Source of the DNA: Patiria miniata
Taxonomy: Eukaryota > Echinodermata > Asteroidea > Valvatida > Asterinidae
Assembly (NCBI RefSeq): GCF_015706575.1
Contig: NW_024037057.1
Coordinates: 8,055,203-8,119,202, forward strand
Length of the DNA stretch: 64,000 nucleotides
Direction: 5' to 3'
Numbering within the stretch: the stretch's first letter is position 1; every line of letters starts with the position of its first letter. Position numbers and translations under genes: made by a program. Of the stretch, positions 1-10,800 are shown in pieces. Below the pieces are notes generated by a model that made no database searches, was not told the DNA's origin, and was given only the letters and a program-made list of their open reading frames with translations.

Positions 1-1235
1 AGCAAATATGGGCACAGGAATAAGGAGATGGTAAGACGAGCCAAAGGAAAGAAAGGAAGGGGGAGTGATTAATGACGGGGTTATATAGAGAGGGGGTGGG
101 AAAAGGATTGGTAAAATAAATAAAGGGGTGGATTAAAAAGAAAAGGATTTGGCCAAAATGAAATGGAAATGAAATAACTTCAACTGCGCGTGCGCACTAC
201 CTATGATTTGATGATTTTCACACCACAGGAAAGACAAATCAAAAGTTGTTTTGATGTGATTATAAAACACGGAAATTTTGGAAAACAGACTCATACCATT
301 TCTTGCTTTATATTTTGTATGCTCCAATCTGTAATTATGCTAAATACGTTTCCTCTTTTTTAATGACTGACTGCACTGCAAAACGCTGATTGGCGATTTG
401 TTTAACATTACTGTTTCCCACCCCTATGGATTCGTTTACATGTATTCACAGTGTGCTTCTCGGAGGGGCTAAAATCGTTAAATGTTAATGTGCACATGTA
501 CAGGTGCAATACCAAATTTGATAAATTCAATATTAGGTTTTGCCCTTCACCGACATATAAAAATGGTGAAAATGCCACAAACCATGCTGCTGTTACATGC
601 ATTTAAGAACATTGGCAGACTAGCAATTACAAGAATGATTTTTAAAAGTCGATAGAATGTATTTCATACTAGAACATAACATAATCCAAATATCTATTCT
701 TCTGAAAAGTATGCAATCTTCGAGAGTTGACTTTTTAATTATTTTTTTTTTAATCCACTCTGTTCTTACATTTAAAATGTAAAAACTACGGAGGGCGCTG
801 CTACTGGGACGTCATGATAAGGCACTAACTCCTCAGTTTGAGTTTGTGTTGAAATTGCAAACCCAAATCTTTGCTCATTAACAATGCGTGCAGATAAGTG
901 CTGATTGGCTAACTGTCATGAAACAACAATGAAACACACACAAAAAACACATATTTTACCACATCAAAAATCCTAAATGTCGGCAAGTGTTGATGCTAAT
1001 GCAACTCTAACACAGTTTCGCTCTCAAATATCGTAAATTTGAATTAGCATTAAAATCCAAAAGGCATCAAAACACCCTTGAAAATGACAATTGGAATACT
1101 GAAAAGAAAATGTCAATGAAACACCAATGGTGTACTTCAAGGATTGCATAAAAGTGTAACGAAGGCCCCTTAAATGGCTGGTGAAAATAATAGCGTATTG
1201 TACTGGATGATTTGTATTTTTTCTTCCATATACAG
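1..1235. other. Intronic/5' flank of the plus-strand Ly6 exon
   Basis: No coding exon was found here. The last 120 bases resemble, in inverted orientation, the intron just upstream of the last exon of the gene at 7879-12796. Bases about 40-215 match 10445-10620 in inverted orientation. The stretch is therefore the intron-side half of an old inverted duplication, and exons 1 and 2 of the plus-strand gene should lie before the window. Confidence 0.55.
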
Positions 1236-1469
1236 AAAGTGAGAGCTGATGATCCTGGTACAATTCCCCAGGGTGTGACCAGAAAGTGCTTCAAGAGATC
1301 CATATGCGACAGGGCTGGTGTCACTGACGGCTGCCTAACCGAGTACTATGGCAGCCAGAAGGCGGTTACTTGTTGCTGCCCTACGTCCCTGTGCAACGCT
1401 GCCGGTACTAGTGGTGCCAACGTCAAGATCGTCGCTGCCATGTTGGTAGTCATGGCGAAGCTCATGTAG
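1236..1469 (+). CDS. Ly6/uPAR-domain GPI-anchored protein, last exon only (5' partial)
   Basis: This is the terminal coding exon of a small three-finger (Ly6/uPAR) protein. The splice acceptor TATACAG ends at 1235, the exon opens in phase 0 with KVRADDPG, and it stops with TAG at 1467-1469. Its 77 residues hold seven cysteines, including the run TCCCPTSLCN that matches the C-terminal knuckle and invariant Asn of the Ly6 fold. A small-residue patch and a hydrophobic tail (VKIVAAMLVVMAKLM) follow, as expected for a GPI-attachment signal. It is about 83 percent identical by eye to the last exon of the minus-strand gene at 7879-12796. No signal-peptide or first-finger exon is visible upstream, so the 5' part lies before the window or is lost. 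The ligand is unknown; it should be an outer-membrane-leaflet surface protein. Confidence 0.85.
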   Translation, partial: KVRADDPGTIPQGVTRKCFKRSICDRAGVTDGCLTEYYGSQKAVTCCCPTSLCNAAGTSGANVKIVAAMLVVMAKLM

Positions 1470-2328
1470 ACCTGGGCCGCGCCAGCTATCACACATGCGC
1501 TTTAATAATATGGAATTAAGTGGTTAAAGCAGCTCCCAATACACACGTGTGTTTAATACTCAGAACTTGATTTTAACCGTGTTTGTAATGATTTAAACCA
1601 AGACCAATATCACCCATGCTATCAATTCCATGACGAAGGCCCCTTTCAGATTTAAAAGCATTGTGTTAGCTATTGTTCAGATACCGGGCAGTTGCTTTGT
1701 ACGACAGTGGTCACAATGGTTCCTCCATTGAAGGGGGCCTCGTGAGTGTACACTGATCACGTGCCTGGATTCGTCTATGACCAATGACCTGCGACCCATA
1801 ATTATCTCTATGACCGGAAAATTACATTATTTCATGAAATCAAATGGGACATTATGATGTCTTTCAATGCAGTTATCAGCAGTTGTCAGTTGTTCATTCA
1901 GTTACCCTCTGAGACAACAGAGAATCTAACTCATCTAATATTAGGCCTTGTTCCCTCCTATGTTTTCGGGGACGATGAAGTTGTGCAAACCCTAACCTTG
2001 GGGATTTTGATTTTTTTTCTTTCTTCAGATATTAAGGAGCAAAACATTTGTTTTAAATGAGATTGTCTATTATCTTTTCCCTTCAAATATGGTATTGATG
2101 TAAAGTCTACTTCGCATAAAAAGCAACTGACGATTGAAAGCTCATGAAAAACATGCATTTACCGAGTAATATGTATGTTTGAGGCTAGAATGTGGTCACG
2201 TGCCACACTCAGTTCCCTACAATGATTTGTAGATTTTTCGTTAATCCCAAAAAAATTACCAGTAAATGTTCTATACAGTCAGTCAGTTTGAATGGTATGG
2301 GCTTCGTGCGCGAAGAAGAGAGGGCGCT
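1470..2328. other. Gene-free stretch
   Basis: This follows the stop codon of the plus-strand Ly6 exon and probably begins with its 3' UTR. No further exon, recognisable repeat or convincing AATAAA was seen. The short open frames have no Ly6-like cysteines and look random. Confidence 0.5.
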
Positions 2329-2535
2329 TAATGGACCGATCCAGTAAACACCGCCCATGGTATTCTGACCAATCACAGCGGTGATTTATGTCCGACGTGC
2401 GTGCACAGAAGTCCGACATGTGTGCACGCGCGTATGATGCGCGCAGCAGAAAAAAATGCAGTGTGGCATTGAAGAGGAGCACGTGTTAATTTGCCCACGT
2501 GCGCAGTGGGAGGGGCTTACTGGATCGGTCCATTA
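2329..2535. mobile_element. MITE with 19-bp terminal inverted repeats
   Basis: A 207-bp element starts with TAATGGACCGATCCAGTAA and ends with a close inverted copy (TTACTGGATCGGTCCATTA). The interior is rich in CG and TGTGCACGCG-type sequence and has no coding capacity. A TA duplication at the ends is possible but short. The family was not identified. Confidence 0.7.
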
Positions 2536-3765
2536 CCACCTCCTAGTGGACGGGAAGCGCAGGCGTGCGCGTACTGGTTCGTGCGCGTATGGCGCGAAGT
2601 ACGAACTGCTCATTTTATTCTGAATATGCGTGGGCGTTTGTCGTCGGCAATGCTTTCGAATGTCTCTTCCACCTCTCCCTTCGTTACCGTTGAGGGAGTG
2701 AGTCTTGTGCACGGAGCCCATAGTCATCAATGAAAGTAGAAAATAGCAGAGTAGGTTTTCGATGTTGATTTTGTACTCATTAAAACAAGGAAAGCATATA
2801 AACTGTGGTCTCAGAGCCAGATTATTCTATGTGTTGGAGGGGTAAAAATTAAATCAATTTTTAGCAGCTCTTTGTTGATTGGCCAAATCATACTCGAAAT
2901 ATAGTATCTACGAAAGCAGATGAAGGCAATTGAAGGAAAAAAATCAGTGAGATAATATTGTGTTTCCGTATAATATTTGTATTTCCAATCAAGACACCAT
3001 GAAATGTGTCTGCTGCCACCTCTTCAATTTTTTTTTTTGGGGGGGGGGGATGAAAAAGTAAAATGTCCTCCAGGATTCGACCCAGGAACCTCCAGCTTTT
3101 AAACCAGTGAACCAACGCAGCACGCTATAGTGAAATCACGGAATATAAGCTATAAGAACTACGTGTAATTATTCTTCCACGAGAGAGGGCAGTATATTAA
3201 ACATGTGATATGCACAATATTATTGGTCAATAGTGATAATATGTACACAAAATAAGAAGGAAACTTGGTTGATGTGCGGAGCGACTCGCAATGCGGTGCG
3301 CCCTCAAAAAGATCTACTTCCGGCTCTGGGGTCGGTAACTACGCGACGCATTACCGGCTGTCGGGCTTTGAAGATGGCGGGACTTTCCCGCGGTTGAACT
3401 CGCACCTGCCACAGACTGATGCGTGCATATTCAGTCGTGTCCCCAGACGACAGGGTTGACGTTTACCAAAGGTTAACTTTGCACGTTTCTACTCGCTACT
3501 TACACAAAGTCTCGTGCTTAAGTTGACCCTAGCGAGAAAACTGGAGCATATTCTATTAATGATTAACAATATAATTTTATGTGGCAGCATTTTACCTTCC
3601 GGACAAATAAAACCTTTACACCACGAAAGTGCCATACAGGAAAGGGACACACCTACAACGGGGGCTGTCGACTATTACTCAGCAAAAGCCACCTGCGTTT
3701 TAGAGTGTTAGGTTTCATTTTTTTTTTTCAGCCGAGTGCGAATTGTGCTGACACTACCTTTCAAG
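2536..3765. other. Gene-free stretch upstream of the broken Ly6 gene
   Basis: No exon was seen. It contains a poly-T/poly-G run near 3030-3049 and a tRNA-like fragment listed separately. A pyrimidine tract and AG at about 3720-3732 could be the acceptor of an untranslated leader exon just before the ATG at 3766. Confidence 0.4.
3064..3130 (-). repeat. tRNA-derived SINE head (relic)
   Basis: On the minus strand there is a recognisable A-box-like stretch (TTGGTTCACTGG) followed at tRNA spacing by a B-box-like GGGTCGAATCC. The latter lies in a stem of about four pairs, CCTGG facing CCTGG. No complete cloverleaf forms, so this is read as a decayed Pol III promoter of a SINE rather than a working tRNA. 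Confidence 0.4.
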
Positions 3766-4331
3766 ATGAAGATATCTGTTGGCATTTTGGTATTTTCTTT
3801 GGCTATTGGTAAGTGTTGGTGTCTGGCAGGAAAAGTGTGGGTGGTGATGTACGCAGTGCCTGCCTTTATTGCGATGTCGGGTACCCCTCTCGATTTTCAA
3901 AGTCCCCTTGCATCATGGTAATATAAGTGAGACAGTAGCAATAATAATGATAAGATGTTCAACGTGTCGTTCACAAGACAAAACAAAACACGACACTAAA
4001 AACCGAGACCAATTGAATAGTTGCAATAAAGATAAGTGAAATAAAAGTCCTGATTTGTCTTTTGCATTTGATAGGTAACCAACTCGGGCCTTTCGGAGCC
4101 TGGGATGGGCATTCTGATAGCCCATGGGTGTGATACCGGGACATGTGATCCAGGATGCGCCGGTGGCCTCTGCACATCCTGTTGCTCGGACAACTTGTGC
4201 AACACCGGCCAATTCCTGTCCCTCCTACCGTGGCACCGGGCGGGGGAGGGGGAGCACAATCCGCCACTAAGGAGGTGTTTCTCGCGAAAAGTCTAGGCAT
4301 GGTTTTGCTTCTCACAATAGCCTTCCTGTAG
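3766..4331 (+). pseudogene. Broken Ly6-family gene: signal exon plus frameshifted last exon, middle exon missing
   Basis: Exon 1 (3766-3808) encodes a signal peptide, MKISVGILVFSLAIG. It is 43 nt with a phase-1 GTAAGT donor, exactly as in the intact paralogues. An acceptor (TTTGATAG) ends at 4074. The following sequence in one frame has a Ly6 C-terminal signature, GLCTSCCSDNLCN, near 4159-4203. A hydrophobic GPI-like tail (SLGMVLLLTIAFL, stop 4329-4331) is open only in another frame, so a frameshift lies between them. The roughly 130-nt exon with the first five cysteines is absent. The 266-nt intron instead holds a fragment (about 3830-3885) resembling the interior of the window's hAT MITE family. 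Joining exon 1 directly to 4075 reaches a stop after about 19 codons. This is probably a dead gene; an assembly error or alternative splicing is possible. Confidence 0.6.
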
Positions 4332-4468
4332 GAAACTTTCAAATTTGACTCTTGTGGTCATTTCCTCACTTGACAATTACCTTTTTTTACTTGACAATTA
4401 CTACATTTTTGTATTTTTAACTGGTGATTTATCCAACTCACCAAAGTTCCTAAATCAAACTGTGTAAT

Positions 4469-4687
4469 CTTGGGCGTCGCCAGGATTTTTTCTAGAGGGG
4501 GGCAAAACATATTTTTCCCAAAAAAATTCCTGTATTTCTCAACATATTCTCGATTTCTCAGTTTTAGAGGCCCCCCCCCAACTCATTAAATGTACACCAC
4601 TATGACTTCGCGCCTCTTTTTTTTTTTTTTGGCTTTTCCAGGGGGGAGCAAGCGCCCCCTTGCCCCCCCCCCCCCCGCGCACCCATG
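4469..4687. mobile_element. hAT-type MITE (GGGCGTCGCC family)
   Basis: A 219-bp element begins TTGGGCGTCGCCAGG and ends in CACCCATG, and is flanked by the direct 8-bp repeat TGTGTAAT at 4461-4468 and 4688-4695. Eight-bp duplications and this kind of terminus are typical of the hAT superfamily. The inside is mostly long runs of C, G and T. Relatives lie at about 33550, 39234 and 45984. Confidence 0.7.
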
Positions 4688-4787
4688 TGTGTAATTTAAG
4701 GAGTACTTATCAAACTGATATCGTTACCTAGACTGAAAAGGTGTAAAATATTTTGAACTGGTGAATGCTACTTTGCATTGGTGAGCT

Positions 4788-4870
4788 TTGCAACAGCGCC
4801 ACCACTCGGCACATTATGTGCTGCCGTTTTGGTAACCACCATGGGCCTTATTCACGAGTTGGCCATTTTT
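4788..4870 (+). pseudogene. Possible relic of a Ly6 last exon (CNSATTR motif)
   Basis: The 18 bases of TGCAACAGCGCCACCACT are identical to the stretch encoding CNSATT in the three complete genes of the duplicated family. Beyond it similarity fades. A one-base shift opens a short hydrophobic run (LCAAVLVTTMGLI) resembling a GPI tail. An AATAAA lies at about 5050. No upstream acceptor or cysteine-rich part was seen. This could be a decayed exon fragment or chance. Confidence 0.35.
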
Positions 4871-5029
4871 GTCAAGTTCCCTGAACGTATTCCACTAAGT
4901 GTTACTGTTGAATGGGATGGCGCCAGACTATTAATGCAGGCACAATGCAGCCTTATTTTACTGTCTTTTTTCATTCTGGCTCTAAACATTAGCGAATTTT
5001 TTAATTACAAATTCAAAGTTTTTCATTGA

Positions 5030-5748
5030 AGCAGACTGGAATTAATTTTGAATAAACTTGCTTGCATTTCTCTTCGCGCAACTTCCAAAAAATAAGATTT
5101 TACCTCACTTTCAATTCAATATGGCCGACTCGTGGATAAGACCCACGCTTCTTGCAGTCACTGCCTTCTAAACGCCAACTTTTGATAATAAATGCAGTAT
5201 GTGCGGAAGAGTCTTGATCCTCTCCATAAAATGAAGACGGTTTTAATTCCTTAATTGTTGTTACCTTATGCTTTTATCAAAGTCAAACCGCGAGTAAACC
5301 CTGCCGATTGATATCCTTTATCCTACGTGCTCGTGGCAAAACAAGTGTTCTAAGACGTGATACAATGTCTATATTTTAATACTTCAATAATAAGCTGCTT
5401 AGCAGTTTACTTTTAGTATGAAAGGATTGCAAAGGCATATACATATTAAATCAGGTTAAGAACTAAATGTGACACTTAGTCACTGTATCAAGCCTCAAAC
5501 ACTGCATTGATGGGATCGCAAAATTCTTATCCATTCTTCAACAGCTCGTCAAAAGAGTCTGTTATAGTCTTTTCCTTATTCATGTTTGTCATTGGCTTTT
5601 ATTCTTTAGTTCATTAAGGTATCCCTTTTTTGTTTCCATTGTTCTTATTTGCTTGCACCCATATAAATGCCTACATTAAATGATGCCAAGTATACATATT
5701 GTCTCTAGATTTGTGTGTTGCAATGAGTTCATCCTGAGTGGATATTAT
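5030..5748. other. Gene-free stretch
   Basis: AT-rich sequence without exons. One AATAAA at about 5050 on the plus strand could have served the broken Ly6 gene or the relic upstream. Nothing else was recognised. Confidence 0.4.
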
Positions 5749-5912
5749 ACAAAAATTGAGTGGCTCAGAGTGAAATGGGAGGAATATTGTGGCAAGGTAA
5801 AATCTGGACTTTTCCATTTCACGAGGCGAAGCCGAGTGAACTGGAAAAGTCCAGATTTTACCGAGCGATAATATTCCGCCCATTTCACAATTTAAAGCCA
5901 CTCAATATTTGT
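5749..5912. mobile_element. Foldback element (long imperfect hairpin)
   Basis: The two halves are inverted copies over about 75 bp each. The left contains ATTGAGTGGCTC and AAATCTGGACTTTTCC; the right contains GGAAAAGTCCAGATTT and GAGCCACTCAAT-like sequence. The loop is very short (near 5820-5835). It is non-coding; the apparent short open frames on both strands simply reflect the hairpin. Confidence 0.75.
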
Positions 5913-6088
5913 TTATAGATCCTTGTCATTTGACATTTTTGAACTCTTTTTTTTTCAATTTGGTGGAGAATGTACTTCTCTTTTCCAAACCACCCCTTCA
6001 TGGAAGTGTTTGAACCCAACTCTGTAGCGCTGGCTCTTTGGAACAGTACGCGCTACGCGCAACGCAGAACGCGCACACCAGCATACAT

Positions 6089-6249
6089 TAATAGACCGCT
6101 TGCAGACGCGTTCGATAATTGACGCGCGAAGGTGCGCGACGCCATGTTGTGGGACAAAATGTGCATGGATAGATATGCGCTTGTCCCACAACCTGGCGTC
6201 GCGCGCCTTCGCGCGTCGATTATCGAACGCGTCTGCAAGCGGTCTATTA
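6089..6249. mobile_element. Foldback MITE with near-perfect 68-bp arms
   Basis: Arms begin and end with TAATAGACCGCTTGCAGACG and its complement, continue through GACGCGCGAAGG-type sequence, and enclose a loop of about 22 nt around 6160-6182. The arms are almost identical, which suggests recent spread or copy correction. It is non-coding. The terminal TAATAGACC is shared with other foldback families in this window. Confidence 0.85.
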
Positions 6250-6887
6250 CACACAAATACCGCGTCATGGAACAAGAATGATCCTAATTGGTGAATGGGA
6301 CTTTTTGAGCCCCGGCGTGAATGGGAGCAATAACGAATGTCACGTGATGTGCCACCAATCAAATGACTAGGATTTGTATGTCAGTTATATAACACTGAAT
6401 ATAATAGTGAAACCATATATATTTGGTAAAATGTATTTGACTTACATTATATCTGCATCAATCAGCTCACTAACATTTTGGCCGTAGTTGCAGCTATACT
6501 GGTTTACTATACGCCGTAGTTTGCGAACAAACTCTGGTATTCGCTTTAAGTAGATTTTTAAATTAGAGCTACAGTGCCTGAATTTTGAATGCATTATTTT
6601 ATTGTACTGTTATTTTCTTTTAATAATGGGATTCAAGTCGGGAGCCTAAAATAGGGTCGGTTGGAAATGAGAACTGAAGAAATAAAAAGGGATGCCCTTA
6701 CCTACAAAATAATTGGTGCACGTAAAACATGTGATGATAGTTTCATCAATTACTACTTCTAGACTACACCATTGCATAAAAATCTAACCAATGAAAAGAT
6801 TCGACTAGTAGCTAAATACACGTCTTTTGTTTAGTAAGCGACATTTTTTTAATAACCAACACCAAATGAAAATGTCATTCTCTTATA
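6250..6887. other. Gene-free stretch
   Basis: AT-rich, no exon or repeat recognised. Confidence 0.4.
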
Positions 6888-7080
6888 TAGTACGGTAGAT
6901 TGGTGATGTGATTGTTCATTTGATGAATAAAAAAATTATAGGTAGAATAACAAGCAATAGCGGCCATTTTGAACATTTTGAAAATTGCTTGTTATCCTAC
7001 TTATATTTTTTCAAAGGACAAATCTGCCATAGCCAAATATCTTTCTCATGACATATTTTGACTGTGTGCCGAATTCCATG
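6888..7080. repeat. Degenerate copy of the 31.15-kb foldback repeat
   Basis: This matches the core of the element at 31151-31415, including GGTAGAATAACAAGCAAT facing ATTGCTTGTTATCCTACT as a hairpin, and the flanking TCATGACAT and GACTGTGTGCC. The outer left arm is lost. Confidence 0.6.
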
Positions 7081-7136
7081 TTTTTTTTTCAGCAAAGTGT
7101 ACAATTCCCCAAATATCATCGCCTATCTGCCCCACT

Positions 7137-7322
7137 CATAGGCCATTATATCATGTTGCAGCCATTTTGGTCATTTCCCATTCAAATTTATCTGGCCAAA
7201 GCGAGGCTGGAAGGAAAAATCGTCTGGTTCCTCTTTGCACAAAAAACAAACATTATCATTCAGTACTGTAATTGGATACAGGGAACATGACTGAAATGGT
7301 GGCAGCATGAAAAAGGTCTATA
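7137..7322. mobile_element. MITE, AATAGACC-type ends
   Basis: A 186-bp element running from TAGGCCATTATATCATGTTG to ATGAAAAAGGTCTATA. It contains AAAGCGAGGCTGGAAGGAAA and GGATACAGGGAACATG, both found again in the copies at 32195-32371 and 47995-48181. Terminal inverted repeats are about 28 bp and imperfect. Confidence 0.65.
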
Positions 7323-7878
7323 AACACACGTGACGTAAATGTACAATTTCCGTGGTACATTTTTTTTTCGACAACAAAGGTTAAAAACGTGCTCAAACTT
7401 TTGACCACAAACACAATATGGTGCACCCACACTCAACTTGTATCCTTGTGGAGACATTCCCACAATATGGAACAAAACATTGTATACGTCTCCACAGGGC
7501 AATTTCTATAGATGAATACGTCTCCACAAGGTTTGCACGAAATAGATATATGGATTTTACTCAAAAACTAGGAATTTCCAAGGTGGGTTGATCAGTCGCA
7601 AAAGGAAGAGTTTTAGAAAAGGGATATTAAGTCCGAATTTCAGCCAAGGAAATAAATTCTGGTTAAAATAAGAGCGTTTTGAAACTTCACTTTCAAACTC
7701 GAAAACTTTACTACACAAGCATGAATGCTTATAACGTATACAAAATTAAGGCTAGGTCCGATTTACTTGGCTGCGACAAGTATAACACACATGTATATGA
7801 GGAGTGGCTGAAGCCGCTTCCATAGGTGCCTGTGTAACTGTGAGCCGTAGCCATGTATCCTCGGACTCGACCTAAGGT
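7323..7878. other. 3' flank of the minus-strand Ly6 gene
   Basis: This should include the 3' UTR of the gene at 7879-12796. A local repeat of TACGTCTCCACA occurs near 7480-7530. No exon or clear polyadenylation signal was recognised. Confidence 0.4.
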
Positions 7879-10800
7879 CTACATGAGCTTCCCCATGACT
7901 ACCAACATGGCAGCGACGATCTTGACGTTGGCACCACTAGTAGCGGCGGCGTTGCACAGGGACGTAGGGCAGCAACAAGCAACCGCCTTCTGGCTGTCAT
8001 AGTACTCGGTTACGCATCCGTCAGTGATACCAGCCCTGTCCCATATGTCCCTCTCGGAGCACTTTCTGGTCACACCCAGTGGAATTGTACCAGGATCATC
8101 AGCTCTCACTTTCTGTATGAAAGACAAATGCAAATCTTCACGTACAATTCGCCATCTTGTCATCTGCCATTTAAGGGGCATATGTTACATTTTGTATGCA
8201 ATCCTTCAAAATACACATTTGTATTAAATACACATTGACTTTTTGGTCCAAAAATGCGATTTCAAGAATCGTTACAATTGTCTTCAAACATCACAAGCGA
8301 TAAAACCTCGATTTAAAAGTTAAAAGTATTCAACGAAGTCATTTTGAAGGCCCGTTCTTTAAAAAAAAAGGTGAAGTTATCATATTGTTTGCCTAAGCAG
8401 GATTGTTAAAAAAATATTGTGTACTGCAGTTGTTGACAGTTGTTGAAACAAGTATTCTGTGTCATTTTCTTTGTTGTTCAAAACAGTCAGAAAACACAAT
8501 AAATTGGGGGTTTTTTTGGGGGGGGGGCGGACGAAACAGGTTTTATAGGGTCATTGCGATTAAATGGTGATATTCTTTGAACGGATTTAGCAATTTCAGT
8601 ATTTTTTTCATCTAAAAGTAGTTTATGAAATTGGATTTCCAGTCATTACTATTTTTGGTTCTGAATTTTTTTTTGTATGAAATATATTTTTGGGGGTTGC
8701 GGTTCCGTTTTTGGACTCAGCCTGTATGTCAATCTCTGTAATAAGTTATGTCAGTGTTAATGACATAGGAAACAACTTGAATATTTCCCTAGATAGAATT
8801 TACAATTGTTGTCAGAAACAAACTCTAAATACAAGCAAAACAGAAACGATGCTAATATCTGTGATGGTTTAATTTGAGATGATGTTTTCGTGCATTTGTA
8901 TAGTTGTGAAACAACCGGCATATTGTGAATGTGTGAATGTGTGGTTATAAGCATTTGTATGGTTGTGAAACAACCGGCATATTGTGAATGTGTGAATGTG
9001 TGGTTATAAGAGGGTGGTTTTAAGCGCCCATCAGAAAGAGGAAGCTAAAATTGAATCAATGGCGAAAAGACGTTCTCCAATGGTGTATCTTTACACAATT
9101 ATAGCTTGGAGCATATTAACCACATGGTTGTGACGGTGCATTTATGCAGTTTGTTTAGTTGGACACAACTGGCATATAGTCATTGTGTGGTTATATTGGG
9201 TGGTTTTAAGCGCCCATCAGAAAGAGGAAGCTAAAATTGAATCAATGGCGAAAAGAAGTTCTCTAATGGTGTATCTTTACACAATTGTATAGCTTGGAGC
9301 ATATTAACCACATGGTTGTGACGGTGCATTTATGCAGTTTGTTTAGTTGGACACAACTGGCATATAGTGAATGAGTGGTTATACTAGGGTCGTTTATAAG
9401 CGCCCCTCAGACAGAGGAAGTTACAGTTGAATCAATGGCGAAAAGAAGTTCTCCAATCGTGTATCTTTACACTATTGTAGCTCGGGGCATACAAACCACG
9501 TAGCAAGATGTGGTACATGTACATTCTGTCGTTTCAGACATTTCCGATCACATCGAAACAACTTAGGGGCCATTCAGAATTTTCAATGTTTTAACATTTC
9601 GATCTTTTTTTCCAAATTGTGGGTGGGTGGGTCAAGCTAAATAATTGAAAATCAAAATTCACTTTGCATGGAAAAAAAAGATTAAAAAAAAACAAACAAG
9701 GATATAGCTTTGGACTTGCCTGAACTACGCGCAAGCGTTCCGATATCGCGATGCGTGTTTCTTTTCCAACTTCGTCCCCTGTATGTACGTGTACTGTACA
9801 TGTACGTGTATATAGACCCACTGTGGCATGAGAAGGAGGTGGTTTTTCAGTAGACTTGGACGCCGCGGGCGTCGATTACCAATCGCTATAAAAACTGGAC
9901 TATTCAACCACTGGACTCCAAGACTACGAGAACCGCAGCCTGTGATGTGAGGTTTGCCCAAACTTGATGTTTTTCTTTCGCTCGTACCCCCGCCCTGCAA
10001 ACAGGGCGGGGGGGGGGGTACGAGCGAATGTTTTTCTCAGCTACCTCACGTGACAGGCACAACCTCATGTGTCACAATCATGTCACCCACCTCATCCAGA
10101 AAAAAGACAAAACCACGGCCATCTTTGTGGCTTCCAAGACTGCAACCTGTCTTTCCCAACAGTATATCAGCTGGCAAAACGCAAGAAAACTGAAGGTCAC
10201 CAGTGCAAATGAGGAAGACCGACAACTTCACGCCGTCACTGAACTAGACACACATGTACATGGGTATACATGTACATGTTCAAGTATGCAAGTGCATGTA
10301 CATGTACATGCTCAGTTTTTTATTAATCAAAATTAGGGGTGGGTAAGTGGGTCAAAATAATTTGGAAAAAAAGTCGAAATTTTAAAACATTGAAAATTCT
10401 GAAAGGCCCCTTATAATACTTGTTTTTCATTTGATGTTAAACTCATCAAATCCGTAGATGTGCACGCGCAGTTGAAATTAGTTCATTTCAATTTCATTTT
10501 GGCAAAATCCTATTTTTTTTTGTAATCCACACATTCATCTAATTTCCCAATTCTATTTTCAAACACCCCTCTATTAACCTCGGCATCAATCACTCTCCAC
10601 TCCTTTCTTTCGTTAATTGTCCATTGGTAAGTTAACTCCTTGTCTTTCTAAAAAAAAAGTCCTTCCAAAAAGACAGTGTTGAAGTACTCGAACTCGGTAC
10701 TCGTACTCGAGTACTACTCGAGTACTTTTTTGGAGTACCATACTCGTACTCGTGCTCGTACTCGAATGCCAAAGTAATTGTTCTCAATATGACGGTAATC

